DNA of 64,000 nt from Pseudomonas tensinigenes (GCF_014268445.2 NZ_CP077089.1:2411501-2475500), one strand, 5' to 3'. Positions 36,701 through 46,504 are shown, numbered from the stretch's first letter. Notes: a model not told the origin generated them from the sequence alone. A program made the numbers and translations.

Positions 36701-36735
36701 AAAAAGCCCCTGAATCTTTCGATTCAGGGGCTTTG
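36701..36735 (-). terminator. Intrinsic terminator of tRNA-Asn
   Basis: Perfect 14-bp stem AAAGCCCCTGAATC / GATTCAGGGGCTTT with a 4-nt loop; on the minus strand it runs into TTTTTT. It starts 7 bp past the tRNA 3' end. Confidence 0.88.
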
Positions 36736-36740
36736 CTATT

Positions 36741-36816
36741 TGGCTCCACAACCTGGACTCGAACCAGGGACCCAATGATTAACAGTCATTTGCTCTACCA
36801 ACTGAGCTATTGCGGA
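36741..36816 (-). tRNA. tRNA-Asn (GTT)
   Basis: A 76-nt cloverleaf on the minus strand: acceptor TCCGCAA paired with TTGTGGA, D-loop AGCTCAGTTGGTAGAGC, anticodon loop CTGTTAA with anticodon GTT, T-arm GGTTCGAGTCC, encoded CCA. Confidence 0.96.
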
Positions 36817-37035
36817 ATTGGTGCGTATGTTACTGATTCAAAAAGAGAAGTCAAGCATCGGTTGCGAAAATGAGTGAATCTTCGGGACGGACGGTGGTTT
36901 GTCAGCGATTGACGGTTACCAGAACCGTAGCAGAGGTCTACCATGGCCGCCCGGAAGTGGTCACACGCGCTGCCGGCCATTCGCCGAAAAGGTACGTGAC
37001 ATGAAGCAGTCAATCCGCAACAACGAGGTGTTCGC

Positions 37036-37266
37036 ATGAGCATCGCGCAAATCAGCTTGCCCAAAGGCGTCGGCCCCCACGCCGAAAAACTCTTTGATGC
37101 AATCACCCAGGCCAGCACCCCTGAAGAGCTGAACCGCGCTGGCGGCAAGGCCGAAGGGTTCGTCCTCGGTCTGGAAAGCACCAAGGCGATCAAAAGCCAG
37201 ATCGCCGAATCGCTGTATGTCGTTTATGACGATGCCGCGACTCAGCGCGCGAGCGAACTGGCTTAA
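37036..37266 (+). CDS. Small conserved hypothetical protein (76 aa)
   Basis: ATG 37036 after GAGGTG. The protein is acidic-basic mixed, helical in outlook, and has no signal or membrane segment: PKGVGPHAEKLFDAITQAST, then GGKAEGFVLGLESTKAI. I believe similar small proteins are common in Pseudomonas, but no function is known to me. Its TAA overlaps the stop of the convergent gene. Confidence 0.65.
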   Translation: MSIAQISLPKGVGPHAEKLFDAITQASTPEELNRAGGKAEGFVLGLESTKAIKSQIAESLYVVYDDAATQRASELA

Positions 37267-37463
37267 CTGCCGAAGGTGATAGTGCCCAGCATCAGTTTGG
37301 CGTAGGCCGCAGTGGCTGCCAGTTGCACCAGCCACAGCGCCAGGCCACCGAGAAACACCCCGGCCGCTACTTGCAGCACCAGGCTTTTTTCGCGTTTGGC
37401 CGAGGCACGGGGGATGAAATCATCCAGGTCGTCACGGTCGGCGCGCAGGTTGTCGTTTTTCAT
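37263..37463 (-). CDS. Small single-pass membrane protein (66 aa)
   Basis: ATG 37463 gives a charged N-terminus (MKNDNLRADRDDLDDFIP) and then one hydrophobic helix (LQVAAGVFLGGLALWLVQLA) at about residues 33-52. The upstream in-frame extension to 37544 runs through a REPIN and is rejected. Function unknown. Its stop codon shares bases with the stop of the convergent 76-aa gene. Confidence 0.65.
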   Translation of the reverse strand: MKNDNLRADRDDLDDFIPRASAKREKSLVLQVAAGVFLGGLALWLVQLAATAAYAKLMLGTITFGS

Positions 37464-37500
37464 GTGGTTTCTCTCAAAAAACTCGGGTGTACACAAAACC

Positions 37501-37590
37501 TGTAGGAGTGAGCCTGCTCGCGAATGCGGTGGGTCAGTTGCCATCGTTGTTGGCTAACAGACCGTATTCGCGAGCAGGCTCGCTCCCACA
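37501..37590. repeat. Mixed REPIN (two arm types)
   Basis: Left arm TGTAGGAGTGAGCCTGCTCG; right arm CGAGCAGGCTCGCTCCCACA. The cores pair but the tips come from two different REP variants. Spacer about 41 bases. Confidence 0.85.
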
Positions 37591-37641
37591 ATTTTGATTT
37601 GTGTGCAGTCTAGAGGGTATAGGGCGTTATTCGGGACAAAT

Positions 37642-37674
37642 AAAAACGGGAAGCCCCCAAGGCTTCCCGTTTTT
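37642..37674. terminator. Bidirectional intrinsic terminator after tyrB
   Basis: AAAACGGGAAGCC / GGCTTCCCGTTTT, a 13-bp perfect stem with a 5-nt loop, with T-runs on both strands. It lies 16 bp past the tyrB stop. Confidence 0.88.
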
Positions 37675-37689
37675 CATCACGCAGCGAAA

Positions 37690-38886
37690 TCAGATGACCT
37701 GAACAATCGCATCCGTCACTGCCTTGATGTTGCTCTGGTTCAGCGCAGCCACGCAGATACGGCCGGTGTCGAGGGCGTAGATGCCGAACTCGTTACGCAG
37801 GCGATGCACTTGCTCAGTGGTCAGGCCGGAGTAGGAGAACATGCCGCGCTGACGACCAACGAAGCTGAAGTCGCGGCCCGGTGCTTTCTCGGCCAGCAGG
37901 GCAACCATCTGCTCGCGCATGCCGCGAATGCGCAGACGCATTTCAGCCAGTTCCGCTTCCCACTGCGCACGCAGTTCCGGGCTGTTCAACACCGCAGCAA
38001 CGATGCTCGCACCGTGGGTCGGCGGGTTGGAGTAGTTGGTGCGGATCACGCGTTTGACTTGCGACAGCACACGCGCGCTTTCTTCTTTCGATTCGCTGAT
38101 GATCGACAGGGCGCCAACGCGCTCGCCGTACAGCGAGAACGATTTGGAGAACGAGCTCGAGACGAAGAAGGTCAGGCCGGACTCAGCGAACAGGCGCACG
38201 GCAGCGGCGTCTTCATCGATGCCGTCGCCAAAACCCTGGTAAGCCATGTCGAGGAACGGCACGTGACCTTTGGCTTTAACCACGTCCAGCACTTTGTTCC
38301 AGTCCGCCGGGGTCAGGTCGACGCCGGTCGGGTTGTGGCAGCAAGCGTGGAGGATAACGATCGAGCCGTTTGGCAAGGCGTTGAGGTCTTCGAGCATGCC
38401 AGCACGGTTTACGTCGTGGGTGGCGGCGTCGTAGTAACGGTAGTTCTGCACCGGAAAACCGGCGGTTTCGAACAGCGCGCGGTGGTTTTCCCAGCTCGGG
38501 TCGCTGATCGCCACGACGGCGTTCGGCAGCAGTTGCTTGAGGAAGTCGGCACCGATTTTCAGTGCGCCGGTCCCGCCGACAGCCTGAGTGGTGATGACGC
38601 GACCGGCGCTGATCAGCGGCGAGTCGTTGCCGAACAGCAGCTTTTGCACGGCCTGGTCGTAGGCAGCGATGCCATCGATCGGCAGGTAACCGCGCGAAGC
38701 GTGTTGAGCGACGCGAATCGTCTCGGCTTCGATCACGGCGCGCAGAAGTGGAATTCGCCCCTCTTCGTTGCAGTACACGCCAACGCCCAGGTTGACCTTG
38801 GTGGTCCGGGTATCGGCGTTGAATGCTTCGTTGAGGCCCAGGATTGGATCGCGGGGTGCCATTTCGACAGCGGAGAACAGGCTCAT
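37690..38886 (-). CDS. tyrB: Aromatic amino acid aminotransferase
   Basis: The 398-residue class I aminotransferase has the AspC/TyrB pattern: VNLGVGVYCNEEGRIPLL at the N-terminus, HACCHNPTGVDLT, DMAYQGFGDG, and the PLP lysine in SSSFSKSFSLYGERVG. It transfers amino groups between aromatic amino acids (and aspartate) and 2-oxoglutarate in Tyr and Phe synthesis or breakdown. It is divergent from uvrB, an arrangement I remember from P. aeruginosa. AspC activity cannot be excluded from sequence alone. Confidence 0.9.
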   Translation of the reverse strand: MSLFSAVEMAPRDPILGLNEAFNADTRTTKVNLGVGVYCNEEGRIPLLRAVIEAETIRVAQHASRGYLPIDGIAAYDQAVQKLLFGNDSPLISAGRVITTQAVGGTGALKIGADFLKQLLPNAVVAISDPSWENHRALFETAGFPVQNYRYYDAATHDVNRAGMLEDLNALPNGSIVILHACCHNPTGVDLTPADWNKVLDVVKAKGHVPFLDMAYQGFGDGIDEDAAAVRLFAESGLTFFVSSSFSKSFSLYGERVGALSIISESKEESARVLSQVKRVIRTNYSNPPTHGASIVAAVLNSPELRAQWEAELAEMRLRIRGMREQMVALLAEKAPGRDFSFVGRQRGMFSYSGLTTEQVHRLRNEFGIYALDTGRICVAALNQSNIKAVTDAIVQVI

Positions 38887-39223
38887 TATTGCGGCGGCTC
38901 TGAATGGAGAATGGAGGGACGTGTCGCGCTCCAGCCGGATGCACTAGAGCGGTGCACAAACGGGGAGCTAGTATAGAGGCCATTACTGAACAATGGCGAC
39001 AGGCGATTCGGCTTTTCGGGTAAGTTTTTCCGATTATTTCTTGACCGTTAGTCGACTGCGCGTGTCAGAGTCTTTACCGGATGTAGGACGTTTGCCTTGA
39101 AAGGTGAGGCAATCGCCACCACATTGAGCACAATCCAGGTTTTTTCTTGCGCGACACCGGTCGTTTGCGGTCGTCCCCGTGGTGCTCCGCTTTGCTCGGA
39201 ATGCCGCGATTCCAGAGGTGTTT
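38887..39223. other. Divergent intergenic region tyrB / uvrB
   Basis: These 337 bp hold no convincing gene. A minus-strand TATACT (38970-38975) could be a -10 element for tyrB, without a good -35. An inverted repeat TTGCCT-N9-AGGCAA lies at 39092-39112. No LexA box of the CTGT-N8-ACAG form was found ahead of uvrB. Confidence 0.5.
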
Positions 39224-41239
39224 ATGTCCGAATTCCAGCTCGTCACCCGCTTCGAGCCCGCCGGCGATCAGCCGGAAGCCATTCGCCAATTGGTCGAGGG
39301 CATCGAGGCCGGCCTGGCGCACCAGACGCTGCTCGGTGTGACCGGCTCGGGCAAGACCTTCAGCATCGCCAATGTCATCTCGCAGATACAGCGCCCGACG
39401 CTGGTATTGGCGCCGAACAAGACCTTGGCTGCGCAGTTGTACGGCGAGTTCAAGGCGTTTTTCCCGAACAACGCCGTCGAATACTTCGTTTCCTACTACG
39501 ACTACTACCAGCCCGAAGCCTATGTGCCGTCGTCCGACACTTTCATCGAGAAGGATGCGTCGATCAACGACCACATCGAGCAGATGCGCCTGTCCGCGAC
39601 CAAAGCGTTGCTGGAGCGCAAGGACGCGATCATCGTCACTACGGTGTCGTGCATCTATGGTCTCGGTAGCCCGGAAACCTATCTGAAGATGGTTTTGCAC
39701 GTCGATCGCGGCGACAAGCTCGATCAGCGTGCGCTGCTGCGGCGTCTGGCCGATCTGCAATACACCCGCAACGACATGGATTTTGCCCGTGCGACCTTCC
39801 GTGTGCGCGGCGATGTGATCGACATCTACCCGGCGGAATCCGATCTGGAAGCGATCCGCATCGAGCTGTTCGATGACGAGGTCGAAAGCATTTCCGCATT
39901 CGACCCGCTGACCGGCGAAGTCATCCGCAAGATGCCGCGCTTCACCTTTTACCCGAAGAGCCACTATGTGACGCCACGGGAAACCCTGCTCGACGCCATC
40001 GAACACATCAAAGTCGAATTGCAGGAGCGCCTCGAATACCTGCGCAGCAACAACAAACTGGTCGAGGCTCAACGTCTGGAACAGCGCACCCGTTTCGACC
40101 TGGAAATGATCCTCGAGCTGGGTTACTGCAACGGCATCGAAAACTACTCGCGCTACCTGTCCGGGCGTCCGGCCGGTGCCGCGCCGCCGACCCTTTACGA
40201 TTACCTGCCAGCCGATGCCTTGCTGGTGATCGACGAGTCCCATGTCAGCGTGCCGCAGGTCGGCGCGATGTATAAGGGCGACCGTTCGCGTAAGGAAACC
40301 TTGGTCGAATACGGCTTCCGTCTGCCTTCCGCGCTGGATAACCGGCCAATGCGTTTTGACGAGTGGGAAGGGGTCAGCCCGCAGACCATTTTTGTTTCGG
40401 CAACCCCGGGCAACTACGAAGCCGAGCACGCCGGGCGGGTGGTCGAGCAAGTGGTACGGCCGACCGGTCTGGTCGATCCGCAGGTTGAAGTGCGCCCGGC
40501 GTTGACTCAGGTCGACGATCTGCTCTCGGAAATCAGCAAACGCGTGGCGGTCGAGGAGCGGGTGCTGGTCACCACGCTGACCAAGCGCATGGCCGAAGAC
40601 CTCACCGATTACCTCGCCGACCACGGTGTGCGCGTGCGTTATCTGCACTCGGACATCGACACCGTCGAGCGCGTGGAAATCATTCGTGATCTGCGCCTCG
40701 GCACCTTTGACGTGCTGGTGGGGATCAACCTGCTGCGAGAAGGTCTGGACATGCCGGAAGTGTCGCTGGTGGCGATTCTTGATGCCGACAAGGAAGGCTT
40801 CCTGCGCTCCGAGCGTTCGCTGATCCAGACCATCGGCCGCGCCGCGCGTAACCTCAATGGTCGGGCGATTCTCTACGCTGACCGCATGACCGGTTCGATG
40901 GAGCGGGCGATCGGCGAAACCGAGCGTCGTCGTGACAAGCAGATAGCGTTCAACTTGGAAAACGGCATCACCCCGCGCGGTGTGATCAAGGACGTCGCCG
41001 ACATCATGGAAGGCGCCACTGTGCCGGGCTCGCGCAGCAAGAAGCGCAAAGGCATGGCCAAGGCTGCGGAAGAGAACGCCAAGTACGAAGCCGAACTGCG
41101 CTCGCCGAGCGAGATCACCAAACGCATCCGTGCGCTGGAAGAGAAGATGTATCAGCTGGCGCGGGATCTGGAGTTTGAAGCGGCGGCGCAGATGCGCGAT
41201 GAGATTGCCAAACTGCGCGAGCGGCTTTTGGCTGTTTGA
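39224..41239 (+). CDS. uvrB: UvrB, excinuclease ABC subunit B
   Basis: UvrB is the damage-verifying helicase-like subunit of nucleotide excision repair. The 671-residue length is typical. Seen are Walker A ([10 protein letters not shown], residues ~38-47), the beta-hairpin that clamps DNA ([20 protein letters not shown]), DEAD-like DESH in [12 protein letters not shown], the helicase motif VI region [10 protein letters not shown], and a C-terminal UVR domain ([18 protein letters not shown]) that contacts UvrC. ATG 39224 follows AGAGGTG. An upstream frame to 39179 is not part of the family. Confidence 0.97.
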   Translation: MSEFQLVTRFEPAGDQPEAIRQLVEGIEAGLAHQTLLGVTGSGKTFSIANVISQIQRPTLVLAPNKTLAAQLYGEFKAFFPNNAVEYFVSYYDYYQPEAYVPSSDTFIEKDASINDHIEQMRLSATKALLERKDAIIVTTVSCIYGLGSPETYLKMVLHVDRGDKLDQRALLRRLADLQYTRNDMDFARATFRVRGDVIDIYPAESDLEAIRIELFDDEVESISAFDPLTGEVIRKMPRFTFYPKSHYVTPRETLLDAIEHIKVELQERLEYLRSNNKLVEAQRLEQRTRFDLEMILELGYCNGIENYSRYLSGRPAGAAPPTLYDYLPADALLVIDESHVSVPQVGAMYKGDRSRKETLVEYGFRLPSALDNRPMRFDEWEGVSPQTIFVSATPGNYEAEHAGRVVEQVVRPTGLVDPQVEVRPALTQVDDLLSEISKRVAVEERVLVTTLTKRMAEDLTDYLADHGVRVRYLHSDIDTVERVEIIRDLRLGTFDVLVGINLLREGLDMPEVSLVAILDADKEGFLRSERSLIQTIGRAARNLNGRAILYADRMTGSMERAIGETERRRDKQIAFNLENGITPRGVIKDVADIMEGATVPGSRSKKRKGMAKAAEENAKYEAELRSPSEITKRIRALEEKMYQLARDLEFEAAAQMRDEIAKLRERLLAV

Positions 41240-41261
41240 TCTTCATTGCCTGAGCGGGCCT

Positions 41262-41338
41262 CTTCGCGAGCAGGCTCGCTCCCACCTTGGATCTGTGTCG
41301 TTCACAAAACCCCTGTGGGAGCGAGCCTGCTCGCGAAT
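41262..41338. repeat. REPIN, GAGCAGGCTCGCTCCCACA family
   Basis: Inverted REP pair with a spacer of about 28 bases, between the convergent uvrB and efflux genes. Confidence 0.9.
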
Positions 41339-41353
41339 GGCGGCAACGCGGTC

Positions 41354-42904
41354 TTAATGAGACTCCCCAGCCTTCAACCCTTGTGGCAATTTCTTGGTCA
41401 ACAAAATCGCCAACATACTGATCCCCAGCGCAATCCCGACAAAGTGAAACGCATCGTTGTAAGCCATGATCGCCGCCTGCTGATGGACGATCTCACTCAG
41501 CTTGCCCAGCGCCGCCGTGTCATTGCCAAACCGATCGGTCATCGACGCCAGTCGTTCAGCGACTTGCGGATTGGTTGGCACCACCGCCTCACGCAAATAA
41601 TCGAAGTAAGTCTTGGTGCGCGCATCCAGAAGTGTCGCCAACAGGGCAATGCCAATCGCACCGCCGAGGTTACGCAGGATATTGAACAGACTCGACGCCG
41701 ACCCCGCGTCCTGCGGCAGGATGTACGCCGTGGCGATCAGCGAAATGGTCACCATGATCAACGGCTGGCCCAGTGCGCGGATGATCTGGATCTGATTGAA
41801 CTGCGGCCCGGCAAAATCCGGGTTGAGCACGCCGGACGAAAAACTCGCCAGTCCGAACAACCCGAAGCCGATCGTGCACAGCCATTTCGGCGAAACGAAC
41901 TTCATCAGCTTCGGCACCAGCGGAATCAGGAACAGCTGCGGCACGCCCATCCACATGATCACTTCGCCGATCTGCAGGGCGTTGTAGTTCTGGATCTGCG
42001 CCAGGTACAGCGGCAACAGATAGATCGAGCCGTACAGCCCGACACCCATGCCCAGACTGGAAATACTCGACAAGCCAAAGTTGCGATTGCGCAGAATGCC
42101 AAGGTTGATCAGCGGATTCGGTTTGGAGATTTGCACGATCACAAAGGTGATCAGGCTCACTAGTGCAATGCTGCCCAACGTCACGATCAGGCTCGATTCG
42201 AGCCAGTCCTTGCGATGGCCTTCCTCAAGAAAAACCTGCAGGCAACCGAGGCCAATCCCCAGCGTGAGGATGCCGGTGTAGTCGGTGCTTTTCAGCAGTT
42301 CCCAGTGCGCTTCTTTCTTCTCCAGCCCATACATCAGGCCGGCAATCATGATCAGGCCCGGCGGAATGTTGATGTAGAAAATGTATTCCCAACCCCAGTT
42401 TTCCGTGAGCCAGCCGCCTAGCGTCGGGCCGATCGACGGCGCGAACGTCGCGGTCATGGCAAACATTGCCATGCCTTTGGCGCGGTGGTGTTCGGGGAGT
42501 TTGATCAGGGTCAGGGTGAATGCCAGCGGGATCAGCGCGCCGCCGGTAAAACCCTGCATCGCGCGGAAGACGATCATGCTCTCCAGGCTCCAGGCCATCG
42601 AGCACAGCAGCGAGGAAACCAGAAATCCCAGTGACACCCACACCGCCAGGCGTCGCGCCGACAGCAATTGCACCAGCCACGCGGTCAGCGGAATCATGAT
42701 GATTTCCGCGACCAGATACGACGTGGATATCCACGAGCCTTCTTCCAGCGTCGCCGACAAGGCGCCCTGAATGTCTTTCAGCGACGAGTTGGTGATCTGG
42801 ATGTCGAGTACCGCCATAAAAGCGCCGAGCATAACGCTCATCACCGCGATCCAATCGCGCCGGGTCGGTTCGCCGACCGGGCGGATCAGTGAATCACCGG
42901 CCAT
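41354..42904 (-). CDS. EmrB-type MFS drug efflux transporter (DHA2)
   Basis: The 516-residue protein has 14 hydrophobic segments and DHA2 family motifs: MLGAFMAVLDIQITNSSL in helix 1, WISTSYLVAEIIMIPLTAWL in helix 2, and GGWLTENWGWEYIFYINIP at motif C. It should form a tripartite pump with the adaptor encoded just upstream and a TolC-like channel encoded elsewhere. Its ATG (42904) lies inside the 3' end of the adaptor gene, an 11-base overlap. Substrates are unknown; EmrB itself exports uncouplers and hydrophobic drugs. Confidence 0.9.
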   Translation of the reverse strand: MAGDSLIRPVGEPTRRDWIAVMSVMLGAFMAVLDIQITNSSLKDIQGALSATLEEGSWISTSYLVAEIIMIPLTAWLVQLLSARRLAVWVSLGFLVSSLLCSMAWSLESMIVFRAMQGFTGGALIPLAFTLTLIKLPEHHRAKGMAMFAMTATFAPSIGPTLGGWLTENWGWEYIFYINIPPGLIMIAGLMYGLEKKEAHWELLKSTDYTGILTLGIGLGCLQVFLEEGHRKDWLESSLIVTLGSIALVSLITFVIVQISKPNPLINLGILRNRNFGLSSISSLGMGVGLYGSIYLLPLYLAQIQNYNALQIGEVIMWMGVPQLFLIPLVPKLMKFVSPKWLCTIGFGLFGLASFSSGVLNPDFAGPQFNQIQIIRALGQPLIMVTISLIATAYILPQDAGSASSLFNILRNLGGAIGIALLATLLDARTKTYFDYLREAVVPTNPQVAERLASMTDRFGNDTAALGKLSEIVHQQAAIMAYNDAFHFVGIALGISMLAILLTKKLPQGLKAGESH

Positions 42905-43943
42905 TGTCCGGAGCGTCTTTGATGTTCACAGTGGCGGTGACGGACATGCCCGGACGGATCTTGCCGTGCAGCGGGTTGTCGGCCTTGAAAGTCAGTTTCA
43001 CCGGAATCCGTTGCACGACTTTGGTGAAGTTGCCGGTGGCGTTGTCCGGTGGCAACAGGCTGAACTGCGCGCCGGAGGCGGCGAACAGACTATCGACCCG
43101 CGCTTCGATCGGCGTGTCGCCATAGGCATCGAAGGTCAGTTCGGCTTTTTGGCCGGGTTGCATATGGCCGATCTGGGTTTCCTTGAAGTTGGCCTGCACC
43201 CAGATGTCTTCGTCCGGGACGATCGACAGCAAGTAAGCGCCGGCTTGCACCACTTGGCCGTTACGGGCGGCTCGTTGGCCAACGAGGCCGCTGATCGGCG
43301 CGTGGATTTCGCTGCGGGTCAGGTTGAGTTCGGCTTGCGCGAGGTCGGCGCGGGCGTTGGCGATCTGTGCGTCGAGGCGTTTGATTTCCGCGTTCAGGGC
43401 GTTGACCTGTTGGCGCTGGCCCTGTGCGTCGGCTTGCGCCTTGGCCACTTGCGAACGGGCGATATGAGCGTCAGCGGAGAGGGTAGTCACGCGTTCTTCG
43501 GAAACATAGCCGGGTTTGCGCAGGGTTTCGGCACGCGACAAATCCATCTGCGAACGGCCGAGTGTCGCTTGGGTGGTCGCCACTTGCGCATCGCTGGCGG
43601 CGATCAGGCTCGATTGTTGGGTCAGTTTGCTTTGTGCTTGCAGGCGTTCCGCCTCGCGCGTCGCGAGGGCGGCATTGGCGCGGTCGATGGCCAGGCGGAA
43701 ATCATTGGGTTCGAGGCGCACCAGCAACTGGCCTTTTTCCACGTGTTGGTTGTCCTGCACCAGCACTTCATCGATGCGCGCGCCCAACTGGCTCGAAACA
43801 CGGGTGATTTCGCCCTGGACATAAGCGTTGTCAGTGCTTTCATAGAAGCGTCCCTTGAAAAACCAATGGGCAAAAAAGCCCCCGGCGATCAGCAGGACGA
43901 GCAGCAGGAAAATCAACAGGCGACGCTTGAGTTGGGCAGGCAT
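42894..43943 (-). CDS. EmrA-type HlyD-family efflux adaptor
   Basis: ATG 43943 gives 349 residues; a TTG two codons earlier is also possible. There is one N-terminal membrane helix (LLIFLLLVLLIAGGFFAHWF), then the split biotinyl-lipoyl domain (STDNAYVQGEITRVSSQLGA; ISGLVGQRAARNGQVVQAGA), and a coiled coil rich in Ala and Gln at about 85-190. It bridges the MFS pump to an outer-membrane channel. It is the first gene of the pair and divergent from gltX. Confidence 0.9.
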   Translation of the reverse strand: MPAQLKRRLLIFLLLVLLIAGGFFAHWFFKGRFYESTDNAYVQGEITRVSSQLGARIDEVLVQDNQHVEKGQLLVRLEPNDFRLAIDRANAALATREAERLQAQSKLTQQSSLIAASDAQVATTQATLGRSQMDLSRAETLRKPGYVSEERVTTLSADAHIARSQVAKAQADAQGQRQQVNALNAEIKRLDAQIANARADLAQAELNLTRSEIHAPISGLVGQRAARNGQVVQAGAYLLSIVPDEDIWVQANFKETQIGHMQPGQKAELTFDAYGDTPIEARVDSLFAASGAQFSLLPPDNATGNFTKVVQRIPVKLTFKADNPLHGKIRPGMSVTATVNIKDAPDNGR

Positions 43944-44171
43944 GGGCAAACTGTAGTCGAGGAATTGTAAGGAAAGTTATCAGCAGGTGAATCTGGCATA
44001 CAGCCGATAAACGGTAAATGCCATCCGCTGATATTTGCCCATTCACCACGGCTTACGGGCGTTCCAGAGGCAAACTTGGCTTAAATGCCCTGCCCGCTGG
44101 AGCGGGGCGGGTGTCGCCTGTTACCATTCGCCGCTTGATTGTTTTGCTTTTCATTCTTTTCGAGACATGCC

Positions 44172-45653
44172 ATGACCACCGTCCGCACTCGCATCGCGCC
44201 ATCGCCTACCGGGGATCCCCACGTAGGTACCGCTTACATCGCATTGTTCAACTACTGCTTTGCCAAGCAGCATGGCGGTGAGTTCATCCTGCGGATCGAA
44301 GACACCGACCAGTTGCGTTCGACCCGCGAGTCCGAACAGCAGATCTTCGACGCCCTGCGCTGGCTGGGTATCGACTGGAGCGAAGGCCCGGACGTCGGCG
44401 GCCCGCACGGCCCGTACCGGCAGAGCGAGCGCGGTGACATCTACCAGAAGTACTGCCAGCAACTGGTCGACATGGGCCACGCGTTCCCATGCTTCTGCAC
44501 TGCTGAAGAGCTGGATCAGATGCGCGCCGAGCAAATGGCTCGCGGCGAAACTCCGCGCTACGACGGTCGCGCATTGCTGCTGTCGAAGGAAGAAGTCGCG
44601 GCCCGTCTGGCTGCTGGCGAACCGCACGTGATCCGCATGAAAGTGCCGAGCGAAGGCGTTTGCGTGGTGCCGGACATGCTGCGTGGCGATGTCGAGATCC
44701 CGTGGGATCGCATGGACATGCAAGTGCTGATGAAGACCGACGGCCTGCCGACGTACTTCCTCGCCAACGTCGTCGACGACCATTTGATGGGCATCACCCA
44801 CGTGCTGCGCGGCGAAGAATGGCTGCCATCGGCGCCAAAACTGATTCTGCTGTACGAATACTTCGGCTGGGAGCAACCCGAGCTGTGCTACATGCCGCTG
44901 CTGCGTAACCCCGACAAGAGCAAGCTGTCCAAGCGCAAGAACCCGACTTCGGTGACGTTCTACGAGCGCATGGGCTTCATGCCTGAGGCGATGCTCAACT
45001 ACCTCGGTCGCATGGGCTGGTCGATGCCGGACGAGCGCGAGAAGTTCTCGCTGCAGGAAATGGTCGACAATTTCGACCTCAAGCGTGTTTCCCTCGGCGG
45101 GCCGATCTTCGACATCGAGAAGCTGTCGTGGCTCAACGGCCAGTGGCTGCGTGATCTGCCGGTGGAAGAGTTCGCCGCACGCGTGCAGAAGTGGGCGTTC
45201 AATTCCGAATACATGATGAAGATCGCGCCGCACGTTCAGGGTCGCGTCGAAACCTTCAGCCAGGTTGCACCGCTGGGCGGGTTCTTCTTCGCTGGTGGCG
45301 TCAATCCGGATGCCAAGCTGTTCGAATCGAAGAAACTCTCCGGCGATCAGGTTCGCCAGTTGATGCAGTTGATCCTGTGGAAGCTGGAAAGCCTGCGTCA
45401 GTGGGAGAAGGACAACATCACCGCGACGATTCAGGCAGTGGTCGAATCCCTCGAGCTGAAACTGCGTGATGCGATGCCGCTGATGTTTGCTGCGATCACC
45501 GGTCAGGCGAGTTCGGTCTCGGTGCTCGATGCCATGGAAATCCTCGGCCCGGATCTGACCCGTTATCGTCTGCGCCAGGCAATCGACCTGCTGGGCGGCG
45601 TGTCGAAGAAAGAAAACAAAGAGTGGGAAAAGCTGCTGGGCGCTATCGCTTAA
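44172..45653 (+). CDS. gltX: GltX, glutamyl-tRNA synthetase
   Basis: The 493-residue class I synthetase shows the HIGH-like motif ([13 protein letters not shown]) and the KMSKS-like motif ([11 protein letters not shown]) of the bacterial GluRS family. It charges tRNA-Glu; two tRNA-Glu genes lie just downstream (46012 and 46297). ATG 44172 fits the family start [14 protein letters not shown]. Confidence 0.97.
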   Translation: MTTVRTRIAPSPTGDPHVGTAYIALFNYCFAKQHGGEFILRIEDTDQLRSTRESEQQIFDALRWLGIDWSEGPDVGGPHGPYRQSERGDIYQKYCQQLVDMGHAFPCFCTAEELDQMRAEQMARGETPRYDGRALLLSKEEVAARLAAGEPHVIRMKVPSEGVCVVPDMLRGDVEIPWDRMDMQVLMKTDGLPTYFLANVVDDHLMGITHVLRGEEWLPSAPKLILLYEYFGWEQPELCYMPLLRNPDKSKLSKRKNPTSVTFYERMGFMPEAMLNYLGRMGWSMPDEREKFSLQEMVDNFDLKRVSLGGPIFDIEKLSWLNGQWLRDLPVEEFAARVQKWAFNSEYMMKIAPHVQGRVETFSQVAPLGGFFFAGGVNPDAKLFESKKLSGDQVRQLMQLILWKLESLRQWEKDNITATIQAVVESLELKLRDAMPLMFAAITGQASSVSVLDAMEILGPDLTRYRLRQAIDLLGGVSKKENKEWEKLLGAIA

Positions 45654-45679
45654 GCACGCCTGACTCTGCAGGAACCACC

Positions 45680-45718
45680 GAAGGCCGGGATCTTTTGATT
45701 CCGGCCTTCGGCGTTTTT
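45680..45718 (+). terminator. Intrinsic terminator of gltX
   Basis: CGAAGGCCGG pairs with CCGGCCTTCG around an ATC-TTTT-GAT inner part, followed by GCGTTTTT; 26 bp past the stop. Confidence 0.85.
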
Positions 45719-45856
45719 CCCCCCGAATTTACGGGGGAGGGCGGTAAGTGATTGTTATGCCGACGAAAAACTTTGAAATTTTTCAAAAATAAGTTTGACA
45801 GGCTTTCGATACGCCCTTAAGATTCGCCCCGTCCTCAGCGATGACATCAACGATGA

Positions 45857-45932
45857 GGGGCTATAGCTCAGCTGGGAGAGCGCCTGCATGGCATGCAGGA
45901 GGTCAACGGTTCGATCCCGTTTAGCTCCACCA
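45857..45932 (+). tRNA. tRNA-Ala (GGC), copy 1
   Basis: A 76-nt cloverleaf: acceptor GGGGCTA / TAGCTCC, anticodon stem CCTGC/GCAGG with loop ATGGCAT (anticodon GGC), T-arm GGTTCGATCCC, encoded CCA. The T-stem and acceptor 3' side differ slightly from copy 2 (AACGG...CCGTT). Confidence 0.96.
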
Positions 45933-46011
45933 ATTTACACTTCGAAGCCTGGCCACACCGGCTCCGAAGCGATCAACACTCAGCGTTGATCAGTTGTATA
46001 GAAGGGTTTGC

Positions 46012-46087
46012 GTCCCCTTCGTCTAGTGGCCTAGGACACCGCCCTTTCACGGCGGTAACAGGGGTTCGAGTCCCCTAGGGGACGCCA
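46012..46087 (+). tRNA. tRNA-Glu (TTC), copy 1
   Basis: A 76-nt cloverleaf: acceptor GTCCCCT / AGGGGAC, anticodon stem CCGCC/GGCGG with loop CTTTCAC (anticodon TTC), T-arm GGTTCGAGTCC, encoded CCA. Identical to copy 2. Confidence 0.96.
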
Positions 46088-46140
46088 GTTTTACAGAAGC
46101 GATGTTGAAAGATGTCGCTCCGCCGCGAGGCGAAAAATCC

Positions 46141-46216
46141 GGGGCTTTAGCTCAGCTGGGAGAGCGCCTGCATGGCATGCAGGAGGTCAGCGGTTCGATC
46201 CCGCTAAGCTCCACCA
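46141..46216 (+). tRNA. tRNA-Ala (GGC), copy 2
   Basis: A 76-nt cloverleaf: acceptor GGGGCTT / AAGCTCC, same anticodon arm (GGC) as copy 1, encoded CCA. The acceptor base pair next to the D-arm is T-A here and A-T in copy 1, a compensated change. Confidence 0.96.
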
Positions 46217-46296
46217 ATTTTACACGTTCAAGGTCTGGCCACACGGGCCTTGAATCGATCAGATCTCAGCACTGATCAGTTGTATAGAAGGTTTGT

Positions 46297-46372
46297 GTCC
46301 CCTTCGTCTAGTGGCCTAGGACACCGCCCTTTCACGGCGGTAACAGGGGTTCGAGTCCCCTAGGGGACGCCA
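46297..46372 (+). tRNA. tRNA-Glu (TTC), copy 2
   Basis: A 76-nt cloverleaf with anticodon TTC, the same sequence as the copy at 46012. It ends the four-gene cluster; a terminator follows at 46399. Confidence 0.96.
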
Positions 46373-46398
46373 CGATTACCCGCTCTGCGGGATTTTAT

Positions 46399-46429
46399 AA
46401 GGGTCATTCAATTATTGAATGGCCCTTTT
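46399..46429 (+). terminator. Intrinsic terminator of the tRNA cluster
   Basis: AAGGGTCATTCAAT pairs with ATTGAATGGCCCTT (one G-T pair) with a tiny loop, followed by TTTTG. Confidence 0.82.
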
Positions 46430-46504
46430 GTTTGTCTGGCGTTTGGCCAAATCTCCTTTTTCCTTACACTGTGCTTCAGACCAGCGGTCATATCCTTGAC
46501 TTGC

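Noticed and set aside
38960..39010. LexA-like box before uvrB (CTGAACAATGGCGACAG)
   Set aside because: The spacing does not match CTGT-N8-ACAG and the fourth base is wrong, so I see no SOS box.
45857..46372. Genomic island inserted at the tRNA cluster
   Set aside because: No integrase, no partial tRNA repeat downstream, and flanking genes are conserved core genes.
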